From: Alphaproteobacteria bacterium
Lineage (GTDB): Bacteria; Pseudomonadota; Alphaproteobacteria; Puniceispirillales; Marisalimonadaceae
DNA length: 36,322 bases
Assembly (NCBI GenBank): GCA_016777645.1
Contig: JADHRC010000003.1
Location: 1 to 36,322, forward strand
Reading direction: 5' to 3'
The notes beneath the pieces are model-generated. The model was not told the DNA's origin. It ran no database searches and saw only the letters and a list, made by a program, of their open reading frames with translations. Shown here in pieces: positions 9,418-17,639 of this stretch (positions are counted from its first letter, which is position 1; each line of letters starts with the position of its first letter). The position numbers and the translations under genes are program-made.

Positions 9418-10437
9418 ATGAAAATTATACCTTCCCTAATTAGTTTTATTACATTTTTATTACTTTTATCTTGCTCAGAAGGTAAAAAGTATAATGCTGA
9501 AATAAAAGGTAATACTATGGGCACTTACTATATAATTAATATAGTAGATATACCTCCAAGACTTAACCTAGAATTTATAGAAAAAGAAATTAAAAAAACT
9601 CTTTTACAAGCAAACTCTATTTTATCTAATTGGGACGAAAAATCTGAGATTTCTCTTCTGAATAATAACCAGAGAATAGGTGCTTTTAAAATTTCAAACG
9701 AACTTAAAGAAGTTTTAAAAAATGCAAATATTATAAACCTTAAGAGTGAAGGTTATTTTGACATAACTCTTGATCCTTTAATAGAATTATGGGGATTTGG
9801 GTATAAAAAAGAAAAATTAGAAAAAATACCTGCTGATCACGAAATCAATAAAACACTATTGTTAATCAATCAAAAAAAATTTGTGAATATTGATGAAGAT
9901 AAAAATGAGATCTATAAAAAAAATAAATTTTTAAAATTAAATTTATCAGCAATTGGTAAGGGTTATGGGATAGACTTAATAGGAAGGAAGTTAGATGCCT
10001 TAGGCTTGAATAATTATTTAATTAATATCGGAGGAGATTTACTTACAAAAGGGTACAATAAAAAAAAACAAGATTGGATTATAGGTGTTGAAAATCCGAA
10101 ACTAGAAGAAAAAATGATTAAAGAAATTGTTAATGTTACTAATAAAGGAATTGCATCCTCAGGTGATTACAAAAATTTTTTTATGAGTAATGGAAAGAGA
10201 TATTCCCATATAATAAATCCCAAAACTGGGAAACCGATTTCTCACAGAACAAAATCAGTAACAGTTATATCGCATAATGCTACATATGCAGACGGATGGG
10301 CAACAGCCTTATTAGCAATGGGTAGAGAAAAAGGTCTAATATTAGCAGAAAAAGAAAAATTAGCCGTTCTATTTATAGATGAAATTGACAAAAAATTAAT
10401 TAAATTTAAAAGCTCAGAATTTAAAAAATTAAATTGA
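9418..10437 (+). CDS. apbE: FAD:protein FMN transferase (ApbE lipoprotein)
   Basis: ApbE transfers FMN from FAD onto threonines of NqrB and NqrC in the periplasm. The 339-residue protein starts with a lipoprotein signal peptide ending in the lipobox LLLLSC, so it is probably anchored at the outer face of the inner membrane. Family motifs are present: GTYYII near the N-terminus, LSAIGKGYGIDLI, NIGGDLLTKG, SHIINPKTGKP, and the metal-binding segment YADGWATALLAMG. It is transcribed divergently from nqrA and followed by nqrM, so all factors needed to mature Nqr are clustered. No thiamine-related gene is nearby, which fits the flavinylation role. Confidence 0.96.
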   Translation: MKIIPSLISFITFLLLLSCSEGKKYNAEIKGNTMGTYYIINIVDIPPRLNLEFIEKEIKKTLLQANSILSNWDEKSEISLLNNNQRIGAFKISNELKEVLKNANIINLKSEGYFDITLDPLIELWGFGYKKEKLEKIPADHEINKTLLLINQKKFVNIDEDKNEIYKKNKFLKLNLSAIGKGYGIDLIGRKLDALGLNNYLINIGGDLLTKGYNKKKQDWIIGVENPKLEEKMIKEIVNVTNKGIASSGDYKNFFMSNGKRYSHIINPKTGKPISHRTKSVTVISHNATYADGWATALLAMGREKGLILAEKEKLAVLFIDEIDKKLIKFKSSEFKKLN

Positions 10438-10479
10438 GAAAAATTTGTGTTTTTATTGTGTTTAGTATAATTAAATTAA

Positions 10480-10683
10480 ATGGAATTATTTTTTATTACA
10501 TTTGTGTTTTTAATTATAATCATAACCATTATGTCTTTAGGGGTTATGTTAATGGGAAAAAAAATTAAAGGAAGTTGTGGGGGGCTCAACGCAATATCAG
10601 GTTCTGATAAATGTTCTATATGTAATAAAGATATAGACCCCAATAATCCTCTTGTTAATCAATTAAGCTGCAAAAGAAATTAA
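10480..10683 (+). CDS. nqrM: Nqr maturation protein NqrM
   Basis: This 67-residue protein matches NqrM (formerly DUF539), which is needed to deliver iron to the NqrD/NqrE intramembrane centre. It has one N-terminal membrane helix (about residues 4-25), then a cysteine-rich tail with KGSCGGLNAISG and a CSIC motif. Such cysteines are the proposed iron ligands. It follows apbE by 42 bases on the same strand. It ends in convergent orientation 15 bases from a small minus-strand ORF. The family normally occurs only in genomes with Nqr, which fits. Confidence 0.92.
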   Translation: MELFFITFVFLIIIITIMSLGVMLMGKKIKGSCGGLNAISGSDKCSICNKDIDPNNPLVNQLSCKRN

Positions 10684-10698
10684 ATTTCCTTTAGACAA

Positions 10699-10878
10699 TT
10701 AATTTAATAAAATAATCATAAAAAATGAAATAGCTGAAATGGATCCATATATCCATGACTTAAGTACCCATTTGTGATTTTGTTTTTTCCAATTATCTCG
10801 AAAAGCTTTACCTGAAAAAATCATAATTATGATTAAAATCAAAGCTTCATAGGAATTGTAAGAATAAATATTTAACAT
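10699..10878 (-). CDS. 59-residue membrane microprotein, unknown function
   Basis: This ORF is just under the length cut-off of the supplied track. It reads from an ATG at 10878 to a TAA at 10699. It starts MLNIYSYNSYEALILIII, continues with a basic segment GKAFRDNWKKQNHKW, and then has a second hydrophobic stretch WIYGSISAISFFMIILL. That is a two-helix hairpin with a positively charged, tryptophan-rich loop. Codon use resembles the neighbours. It lies 31 bases downstream of the EamA transporter on the same strand, so it may be co-transcribed with it. I do not recognise the family with certainty. Its coherence as a membrane protein is the main evidence that it is real. Confidence 0.65.
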   Translation of the reverse strand: MLNIYSYNSYEALILIIIMIFSGKAFRDNWKKQNHKWVLKSWIYGSISAISFFMIILLN

Positions 10879-10909
10879 AAATATCTAATTATTATTATTT
10901 TTATCAAAG

Positions 10910-11800
10910 TCAATTTTCTTTTTTTTGAGTTTCAAAGATATAAATACCAATAAAAATTAAAACTAAAGAAATTAGATGATAGATTCTAAAAAATTCTCCT
11001 AAAAAAAATACAGCTAAAAGAGAACTAAATATTGGAACTAAATTTGTATACAAGCCAGATCTGGCGGGACCTATTTGCTCCACACCTTTCATGAAAAAAA
11101 TTTGAGCTAAAAATGATGGGAAAATTACTATTACAGCTAAGATTAAAATTCCCTTTGTACCAGGTAAAATCAAATTTTCACTATATACTTCATATACTAA
11201 ACCAGGAATTGACCCTAAAAAAGCTATGTAAGAAAAAAAGGTTAATAGAGGAAGAGCACCTATTGTAGGTTTTTTTCTCAATCCTACTGCATATACAGCG
11301 TAAAGGGTACAAGCAAAAACCATTACAACATCACCCTTATTAATTTGAAAAGTCATCAAAGTTTTAAAGTCACCAGAACTAACCACAACCAAAACGGCAA
11401 AAAAAGTAATAAATACGCCTAAAATTTGAATAAGATTTACTTTATCTTTTAACCAAAACCTTGCAATTATGATTATAAATGCAGGCATCGTTCCTTGAAC
11501 AAGTCCTAAATTGATAGCAATGGTATCATGAGCTGCAATATAGTAAGTAGAATTAAAACCCGTAAAACCAAATAATCCCATGATTGTTAACCATTTTAAT
11601 CTTTTGTTTAAAATGGACCATGCGTTGATCAATTCTTTTCTACAAATTATGGTCAGAATGATTGAAACAAAAAACCATCTCGTGCTTACAATCAGTAATG
11701 GTGATACTTCTCCAACAGCAGCTCTGCCAGCAATAGTATTAAATGCCCAAAAAAGCGAGGTGAGCATTAATAAAAAATGTGCATTAGTTAAAATTTTCAT
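10910..11800 (-). CDS. EamA/DMT-family transporter
   Basis: The 296-residue product has about ten hydrophobic helices arranged as two EamA repeats, the architecture of drug/metabolite transporters that export or import small metabolites across the inner membrane. The first repeat includes LFWAFNTIAGRAAVGEVSP and the second FACTLYAVYAVGLRKKP. The substrate cannot be read from sequence. The gene is divergent from the molybdenum hydroxylase operon across a 118-base gap, so a shared substrate is possible but unproven. The small ORF at 10699 follows on the same strand. Confidence 0.88.
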   Translation of the reverse strand: MKILTNAHFLLMLTSLFWAFNTIAGRAAVGEVSPLLIVSTRWFFVSIILTIICRKELINAWSILNKRLKWLTIMGLFGFTGFNSTYYIAAHDTIAINLGLVQGTMPAFIIIIARFWLKDKVNLIQILGVFITFFAVLVVVSSGDFKTLMTFQINKGDVVMVFACTLYAVYAVGLRKKPTIGALPLLTFFSYIAFLGSIPGLVYEVYSENLILPGTKGILILAVIVIFPSFLAQIFFMKGVEQIGPARSGLYTNLVPIFSSLLAVFFLGEFFRIYHLISLVLIFIGIYIFETQKKEN

Positions 11801-11918
11801 AAAATAAAATTAATTAGAGACCTTGATATAAATATTGAATAAGATAGGATAAATTGTTATTTAAAATGTATATGTAATTTTTTCTTTATATTCAAATTTA
11901 TAATTTTCGGGAGATGAT

Positions 11919-12788
11919 ATGTCAGAAACTCAATACATTGCTGCTAAAACGATAGACGAAGCAGTAAATGCTCATAGTAAAGCCAACGGGTCAGCTAGAT
12001 TTCTAGCTGGAGGCACGGACTTATTAGTACAAATCAAAAGTGGAATTAAAAAACCTAACTTAGTTATTGATGTTAAAAAAATCGTTGAGCTTAATAGCAT
12101 TGAAGAAATTTCTGAAAATGAGTTCATTATAGGAGCCTCTGTTTCTGGAGCTAATTTAAATAGAAACAAAAAATTTGCTTCTCTTTGGCCTGGTGTTCTT
12201 GAAGCCTTTAGATTAATTGGTTCAGAACAAATTCAAGGAAGAGCTTCATTAGGTGGTAATTTGTGTAATGGTTCACCAGCTGGTGATAGCGTGCCAGCTT
12301 TGATTGCTGCAGGTTGTAAAGCCATTATAGCAGGACCAGAAGGTAGAAAAGAATTGCCTATTGAAGAATTTCACACAGGTCCTGGAAAAACAATTTTAAA
12401 AAATGGTGAAATGTTAGTTAGTCTCAAATTCCCTAAAAGAGAAACTAATTCTTCTGATGCCTATTTAAGGATGACACCTAGAACAGAAATGGATATAGCT
12501 GTAGTTGGCTGCGGTGTTAATATCACAATGAATAATAACAAATGCACTTCAGCTAGAGTTTCCCTTGGGGCTGTAGCACCAACGCCTCTCCTTATAAAAA
12601 ATGCATCTGAAATTATGGTCGGAACTGATCTAAATTCAGAAATATTAGACAAAGTATCCAGGTTATGTATGGATGCATGCAACCCAATTAACGATAAAAG
12701 AGGCACAATTGAGTACAGAACAAAAGTAGCTGGAGTATTATTTAAAAGAGCCACATTAATTGCAATTGATAGAATTAAAGGAAATTAA
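11919..12788 (+). CDS. molybdenum hydroxylase FAD-binding (medium) subunit
   Basis: This 289-residue protein is the FAD subunit of a three-part xanthine dehydrogenase-family enzyme. It passes electrons from the 2Fe-2S subunit to an acceptor. FAD-binding motifs are visible as FLAGGTDLLVQIKSG near residue 30 and GRASLGGNLCNGSPAGDS near residue 105. The CoxM/HcrB-type C-terminal domain follows. A strong Shine-Dalgarno sequence (CGGGAG) precedes the ATG by a few bases. It is the first gene of the operon. Automatic labels such as CO dehydrogenase medium subunit are possible, but the large subunit argues against CO as substrate. Confidence 0.9.
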   Translation: MSETQYIAAKTIDEAVNAHSKANGSARFLAGGTDLLVQIKSGIKKPNLVIDVKKIVELNSIEEISENEFIIGASVSGANLNRNKKFASLWPGVLEAFRLIGSEQIQGRASLGGNLCNGSPAGDSVPALIAAGCKAIIAGPEGRKELPIEEFHTGPGKTILKNGEMLVSLKFPKRETNSSDAYLRMTPRTEMDIAVVGCGVNITMNNNKCTSARVSLGAVAPTPLLIKNASEIMVGTDLNSEILDKVSRLCMDACNPINDKRGTIEYRTKVAGVLFKRATLIAIDRIKGN

Positions 12789-12792
12789 AAAA

Positions 12793-13272
12793 ATGGGAAA
12801 AATTCAAGTTTCAACTAAAATTAATAATGAAACCGTGGAGTATTTGTGTGAACCACATGATACAATGCTTAACGTTTTAAGAAATGAATTAGAATTAACA
12901 GGATCCAAAGAAAGTTGTGGGTCTGGTGATTGCGGTTCATGTAGTATAATTCTTGATGGCGAACTCGTTTGTTCTTGTTTAATGCTTGCTGCTGAAGCAG
13001 AAGGAAGCCAAATAGAAACTATAGAGGGAATGTCTGAGGGTGGAAAGCTTCATGCATTACAACAAAAATTTTTAGAAAAAGCCGCATTGCAATGTGGCAT
13101 TTGTACACCTGGTTTCTTAATGGCCTCCAAAGCTCTTTTAGACCAAAACCCATCACCTACAGAAACAGAAGTAAGATTTTGGTTAGCAGGAAATTTATGT
13201 AGATGCACTGGTTATGATAAAATTGTTAAAGCCGTTTTAGAGGTGGCAGATGAAATGAAGGAGAGAGTATAA
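12793..13272 (+). CDS. molybdenum hydroxylase 2Fe-2S (small) subunit
   Basis: The small subunit carries two 2Fe-2S clusters that link the molybdenum site to the FAD subunit. The plant-type ferredoxin cysteines appear in CGSGDCGSCS and later in LVCSC. The second, helical domain has CGICTPGF and CRCTGY. I prefer the ATG at 12793 (159 residues, MGKIQVSTKI) over the track's start at 12760. It follows an AAAGGA ribosome-binding site, matches the family's length, and avoids overlap with the upstream gene. Its stop overlaps the start of the large subunit by one base. Confidence 0.93.
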   Translation: MGKIQVSTKINNETVEYLCEPHDTMLNVLRNELELTGSKESCGSGDCGSCSIILDGELVCSCLMLAAEAEGSQIETIEGMSEGGKLHALQQKFLEKAALQCGICTPGFLMASKALLDQNPSPTETEVRFWLAGNLCRCTGYDKIVKAVLEVADEMKERV

Positions 13273-15506
13273 TGAACGAATTAAGTAATAAATGGATCGG
13301 CAAAAATACTGTTAGACCAGATGGTGCAGAAAAAGTTACTGGACGTGCACAGTATTCTGCAGACACAACAATGCCTGGAATGATTTGGGGACATGTTTTA
13401 AGAAGCCCTCACCCACATGCTAAAATTAAATCAATCAATACTAAAAAAGCCGAGGCTCTAGAAGGTGTTAAGGCAGTAATTACTTCAAAAGATATCGTTG
13501 ATTTTCCTCTTGATAAACCCGTCATATTAGGAATACAAGATATGCGTTGGATGTGTAGAAATGTAATGGCTAGGGATAAAGTTCTTTTTCATGGACATCC
13601 ATTAGCTGCTGTTGCAGCAACAACAGAAGCTATTGCTCAAAAAGCATGTGATTTAATAGAAGTTGAGTATGAAGTTTTACCCTGGGCTATAGATATTGAT
13701 GATGCCATAAAGCCAGATGCTCCAATTTTACATGATCATATAAGGTTTAATGACAAACCCTCTAATATTGCTGGTACTTTAGAACACAAAAAAGGAAATA
13801 TAGAAGAAGGTTTTGCTCAGGCAGACGTAATTATAGAAAGAGAATTTAAAACGGAACCAGTACACCAGGGATATCTCGAAACACATTCCTGTTTAGTAAG
13901 TGTTGCTGCTGATGGAAGGGCAACAATATGGAGCTCTAGTCAAGGACAATTTATGGTTAGAGCAATGACTTCTTTTCTTACAGGCATTCCTCAAAGTAAT
14001 ATTAGGGCAATACCTGCTGAAATTGGTGGAGGTTTTGGAGGGAAGACAATCGTATATCTTGAACCTCTTGCTACTGTTTTATCTCAAAAAACAGGTAGAC
14101 CCGTTAAAATTGTTATGAACAGAGAAGATACTATGAGAGCCTCAGGACCTACATCTGGTTCAAAAAGTAAAATAAAAATTGGAGCCACAAAAGATGGCAA
14201 AATAGTTGCTGCTCAAGGAACATATTATCTGCAAGCAGGTGCTTTTCCCGGATCTCCTATCAGAGGAGCTGTTGGTTGCTCTTTAGCACCTTATGACATA
14301 CCAAATGCACATACATTTGGATATGACGTAGTTTCTAACAGATGTAAAGTAGCAGCATACAGAGCTCCTGGAGCACCTATTGGCGCTTACGGGGTTGAGT
14401 GTGTTTTGGATGAAATTGCAGAGGCATTAAAAATGTGTCCACTTCAATTCCGAAAATTAAATGCAGCTAAAGAAGGTACAGTTGCTGTTCATGGACCAAC
14501 ATATCCTAAAATGGGTTATTTAGAAACTTTGGAAGCTGCTATAAACCACCCACACTACAAAGCACCATTAGGAAAAAATCAAGGTAGAGGTGTAGCTAGT
14601 GGATTTTGGTTTAATGCTGGAGGTGAATCTAGTGCTCAATTAAATATTACGGAAGATGGTAATGTTGTTGTTACTACCGGTCATCCAGATATAGGTGGCT
14701 CAAGAGCTTCAATTGCGAATATCACCGCAGAACTTTTAGGAATTCATCATGATAGAGTATCTGTGCTAATAGGTGATACAGCAACTATTGGGTATAGTAA
14801 CCTTACCGGAGGAAGCAGAGTATTATTTGCCTCAGCTATGGTAGTTACAGAATCAGCAAAAATTGTAATCAAACAACTCAAACAAAGAGCTGCCAAAATT
14901 TGGGGTATAGATGAAGAAGCAATTGAGTGGGAAAACGGTGAAGCAAGACCAGCTGGTGATAATGCTGGTAAATTTGATCCTCTTACTCTCGCTGAACTAG
15001 CAGACAAGGCCACAGCTACTGGTGGCCCTATTGGAGCTGGATATCAGGTCAATACAGAAGGAGCTGAAGGTGGGTTTGCAACTCATATATGCGATGTAGA
15101 AGTTGATGTTGATCTTGGAATTGTTAGAGTTAAGAGATATACTTCAATTCAAGACGTTGGAAAGGCAATACACCCAGATTATGTTGAAGGTCAACTTCAA
15201 GGTGGATGCGCACAGGGTATTGGTTGGGCACTTAGTGAAGAATACATTTATAATAAAAATGGTCACTTAGATAATACTGGTTTTTTAGACTACAGAATGC
15301 CTGTATGTTCAGACTTACCAATGTTAGATACTGTTTTAATAGAAATACCTAATCCTAAACATCCTCAAGGTGTAAGAGGTGTGGGAGAAGTTCCTCTAGT
15401 TCCCCCATTAGCGGCCATTTCTAATGCGGTTTATCAAGCACTAGGTAAGAGATCGTATAGCTTGCCAATGTCACCTCCCAAAGTCTTAAAGATAATAGAG
15501 GGATAA
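13272..15506 (+). CDS. xanthine dehydrogenase-family molybdopterin-binding (large) subunit
   Basis: The 744-residue catalytic subunit binds molybdopterin cytosine dinucleotide and hydroxylates or oxidises an organic substrate. GGGFGGK near residue 252 and GVRGVGE near the C-terminus (catalytic glutamate about E706) are the standard molybdenum-site motifs. The loop equivalent to the CO dehydrogenase active site reads AYRAPGAP. It is neither the AYRCSFR of form I CoxL nor the AYRGAGR of form II, so CO oxidation is unlikely. An aldehyde, aromatic or N-heterocycle is more plausible. No XdhC or CoxD-F-like maturation gene lies beside it. A hairpin terminator follows the operon. Confidence 0.9.
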   Translation: MNELSNKWIGKNTVRPDGAEKVTGRAQYSADTTMPGMIWGHVLRSPHPHAKIKSINTKKAEALEGVKAVITSKDIVDFPLDKPVILGIQDMRWMCRNVMARDKVLFHGHPLAAVAATTEAIAQKACDLIEVEYEVLPWAIDIDDAIKPDAPILHDHIRFNDKPSNIAGTLEHKKGNIEEGFAQADVIIEREFKTEPVHQGYLETHSCLVSVAADGRATIWSSSQGQFMVRAMTSFLTGIPQSNIRAIPAEIGGGFGGKTIVYLEPLATVLSQKTGRPVKIVMNREDTMRASGPTSGSKSKIKIGATKDGKIVAAQGTYYLQAGAFPGSPIRGAVGCSLAPYDIPNAHTFGYDVVSNRCKVAAYRAPGAPIGAYGVECVLDEIAEALKMCPLQFRKLNAAKEGTVAVHGPTYPKMGYLETLEAAINHPHYKAPLGKNQGRGVASGFWFNAGGESSAQLNITEDGNVVVTTGHPDIGGSRASIANITAELLGIHHDRVSVLIGDTATIGYSNLTGGSRVLFASAMVVTESAKIVIKQLKQRAAKIWGIDEEAIEWENGEARPAGDNAGKFDPLTLAELADKATATGGPIGAGYQVNTEGAEGGFATHICDVEVDVDLGIVRVKRYTSIQDVGKAIHPDYVEGQLQGGCAQGIGWALSEEYIYNKNGHLDNTGFLDYRMPVCSDLPMLDTVLIEIPNPKHPQGVRGVGEVPLVPPLAAISNAVYQALGKRSYSLPMSPPKVLKIIEG

Positions 15507-15518
15507 TAAACTAGAGTA

Positions 15519-15561
15519 GTAGCTTTATTAATTGATTTTTATATTCAACAAATAAAGCTAC
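15519..15561 (+). terminator. hairpin after the molybdenum hydroxylase operon
   Basis: An 11-base perfect stem, GTAGCTTTATT pairing with AATAAAGCTAC, surrounds a 21-base loop and begins 12 bases after the large-subunit stop. The following tract is T-rich but interrupted (CTCCTTTAAAAATTTTT). The loop is long, so this may be a weak terminator or an mRNA-stabilising 3' structure. Confidence 0.5.
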
Positions 15562-15771
15562 ACTCCTTTAAAAATTTTTAGACATACACAAAACATTATA
15601 TATTTTAATTTAATCTATACATTATCGATTAATATTAAAATCATACGTGTATAAGTTCATCTTTTTATGAAAAAAAACTTAAAATCAATATATGTTAGAA
15701 TTTATTCGAATAGTAAAAATTTTGCAGATTGATATAAAATTATATGAGTATTAGAAAAGGGTTTTAAAGTC

Positions 15772-17142
15772 ATGAATATAGGTATCATTGGACTTGGCTC
15801 AATGGGCTTAAACTTGGCTAAAAATTTTATAACAAAAAATTATAAAGTTCATGCCTTTGAAAAAAATGAAAATATCATTCAAAATATAAAAAGTGAAAAC
15901 ATTGACGGCTTATCACTTAATCTTTCTTTAGAAAAAATGATATCTGAAATGTCCTCTCCAAGAATTATAATGCTTAGTCTGCCAGCCAATAATATTGATG
16001 AATGCATAAACGAATTAATTACTTATTTAAAACCTAACGATATAATTGCAGATTTAGGTAACTCTCTTTATCTGAAGTCTATAGAAAGGTATAACTCATT
16101 AAAAAATCAAGAAATAAGTTTTTTAGGTATTGGTGTTTCAGGTGGTCCTAGAGGAGCAAAAAATGGTCCCGCAATAATGGCTGGAGGTTGTGAAAAAGCA
16201 TGGAATAACGTAAAGCATATTTTTGAAGATATAGCTGCTAAAAATAATAATAAAAGTGCTTGTTGTTTTTTTGGAAGTCCAGGTGCAGGTCACTTTGTCA
16301 AACTAGTGCATAACGGCATTGAATACGCATTAATGGAGGGGTTAGCTGAGATAAGTAATATATTAAAGCTATCTTACGGAATGAATAATGAGGAACAAAC
16401 AGAAATATTCAATGATATATTATTAACTGAAACCTCATCTTTCCTTTTAAAAATTACTTCAGAAATATTGAATGCTAAAAATTACAAAAATAAATATTAT
16501 TTAGATGAAGTTGAAAGCAAGATAGAACAAAACGGCACTGGTATATGGACTATAAATGCCGCCTTAGAACTCGGTGTTAGTATACCATCTATATACGAAT
16601 CTGTATCGACTAGGTCTATATCAAACAATTTTACTAATGATAATATTGCTAATAAAAACCATTTGATAAAAAAACAAGTAATTTCAGTTTGCGAACTGGA
16701 ACAAGTAATATTTTTTAATTTTGCTTGCTCGCTTTATCAGGGGCTTAACTTAATAAAAGAATCAAATAAATGGGAGTTTTTTAATTTCAAAATAGAAGAT
16801 GTTTTTCAAGCTTGGAGTGCCGGTTGTATTTTACAAGGTGATTATCTTAACAAAATTTCTAAAATTTATAAAAAAAATGGAAATCTAAATTTCAATTTTT
16901 TATTTGATATAATTTCAGAAAAATGTTCTGGGAACTTACTTTCAATTAGAAATTTTAATATAAAATCAATAGAACTTGCTGTTCCCTGCCCTGTATTGTC
17001 GTCTAACATTGCTTATTATGATTTAATTTTTTCTAAACATAAGATTGGTGAAACAATACAATTACAGAGAAGTTTCTTTGGACTTCACCCTTTAAAAGAT
17101 AAAGAAGGACGTGAAATAAATCCATACTGGACTAAATTATGA
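15772..17142 (+). CDS. gnd: 6-phosphogluconate dehydrogenase (decarboxylating)
   Basis: The enzyme oxidises 6-phosphogluconate to ribulose 5-phosphate with NADP+ in the pentose phosphate pathway. The Rossmann motif GLGSMGLNLA is at the N-terminus. GVSGGPRGAKNGPAIMAGG and KLVHNGIEYALMEG hold the substrate-binding residues and the catalytic lysine and glutamate. The C-terminal motif FFGLHPLKDKEGREINPYW is close to the family tail. At 456 residues it is slightly short and quite divergent: WSAGCILQGDYL replaces the usual arginine-rich segment. An AAGGG ribosome-binding site precedes the ATG. It overlaps the gluconokinase gene by 4 bases. Confidence 0.92.
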   Translation: MNIGIIGLGSMGLNLAKNFITKNYKVHAFEKNENIIQNIKSENIDGLSLNLSLEKMISEMSSPRIIMLSLPANNIDECINELITYLKPNDIIADLGNSLYLKSIERYNSLKNQEISFLGIGVSGGPRGAKNGPAIMAGGCEKAWNNVKHIFEDIAAKNNNKSACCFFGSPGAGHFVKLVHNGIEYALMEGLAEISNILKLSYGMNNEEQTEIFNDILLTETSSFLLKITSEILNAKNYKNKYYLDEVESKIEQNGTGIWTINAALELGVSIPSIYESVSTRSISNNFTNDNIANKNHLIKKQVISVCELEQVIFFNFACSLYQGLNLIKESNKWEFFNFKIEDVFQAWSAGCILQGDYLNKISKIYKKNGNLNFNFLFDIISEKCSGNLLSIRNFNIKSIELAVPCPVLSSNIAYYDLIFSKHKIGETIQLQRSFFGLHPLKDKEGREINPYWTKL

Positions 17143-17639
17143 ACCCTAATTACCTAACTTACTTATTTATGGGCGTTGCTGGTTCCGGTAAAACTACGAT
17201 AGCTAAGAAGTTTTCAAAAAAAATTAATGCATTTGTAATAGAAGGTGATGATTTCCATAGTAGCGAAAATATAAACAAAATGAGCTCTGGTATTCCGTTA
17301 AATGATGAGGATCGTTATGAATGGCTAGTGAAAATAAAAGATGAAATTCAAAGCAGACAAAAAACTCAGAATGTTGTTGTTGCATGTTCTGCTCTAAAAA
17401 AAAAATATAGGCTTATACTCGAAGTTGATAATTATAAATTGGTATATTTAAAAATAAGTAAAGCGACAGCCCGGAAAAGAATTAGAAGTAGACTTAATCA
17501 TTTTATGCCAGATAGTTTAATAGATAGTCAATTTGCAATTTTAGAAGAACCAATCAATGGATTAACTTTAAATGAGAATTTAAGTCCTAATGAAATGATT
17601 AAAGAACTTACATCCCATTTTCAAAAAGAAATATTATGA
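17139..17639 (+). CDS. gntK: gluconokinase (GntK type)
   Basis: This 166-residue P-loop kinase phosphorylates gluconate to 6-phosphogluconate, the substrate of the preceding gnd product. The Walker A motif GVAGSGKT is at residues 12-19. The GntK signatures GDDFHSSENINKMSSG and PLNDEDRYEWL follow, then the conserved ACSALKKKYR. Length is typical. It overlaps both neighbours by 4 bases (ATGA), indicating translational coupling. Together the two enzymes form a short gluconate-to-pentose route. No gluconate transporter is visible in the window. Confidence 0.94.
   Translation: MNPNYLTYLFMGVAGSGKTTIAKKFSKKINAFVIEGDDFHSSENINKMSSGIPLNDEDRYEWLVKIKDEIQSRQKTQNVVVACSALKKKYRLILEVDNYKLVYLKISKATARKRIRSRLNHFMPDSLIDSQFAILEEPINGLTLNENLSPNEMIKELTSHFQKEIL

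Noticed and set aside
14747-15013. 88-residue minus-strand ORF
   Set aside because: It lies entirely inside the molybdenum hydroxylase large-subunit gene, whose frame is clearly coding; it is a shadow ORF.
13272-15506. Aerobic CO dehydrogenase large subunit (CoxL)
   Set aside because: The active-site loop is AYRAPGAP, not AYRCSFR (form I) or AYRGAGR (form II), and no coxDEF genes are adjacent.
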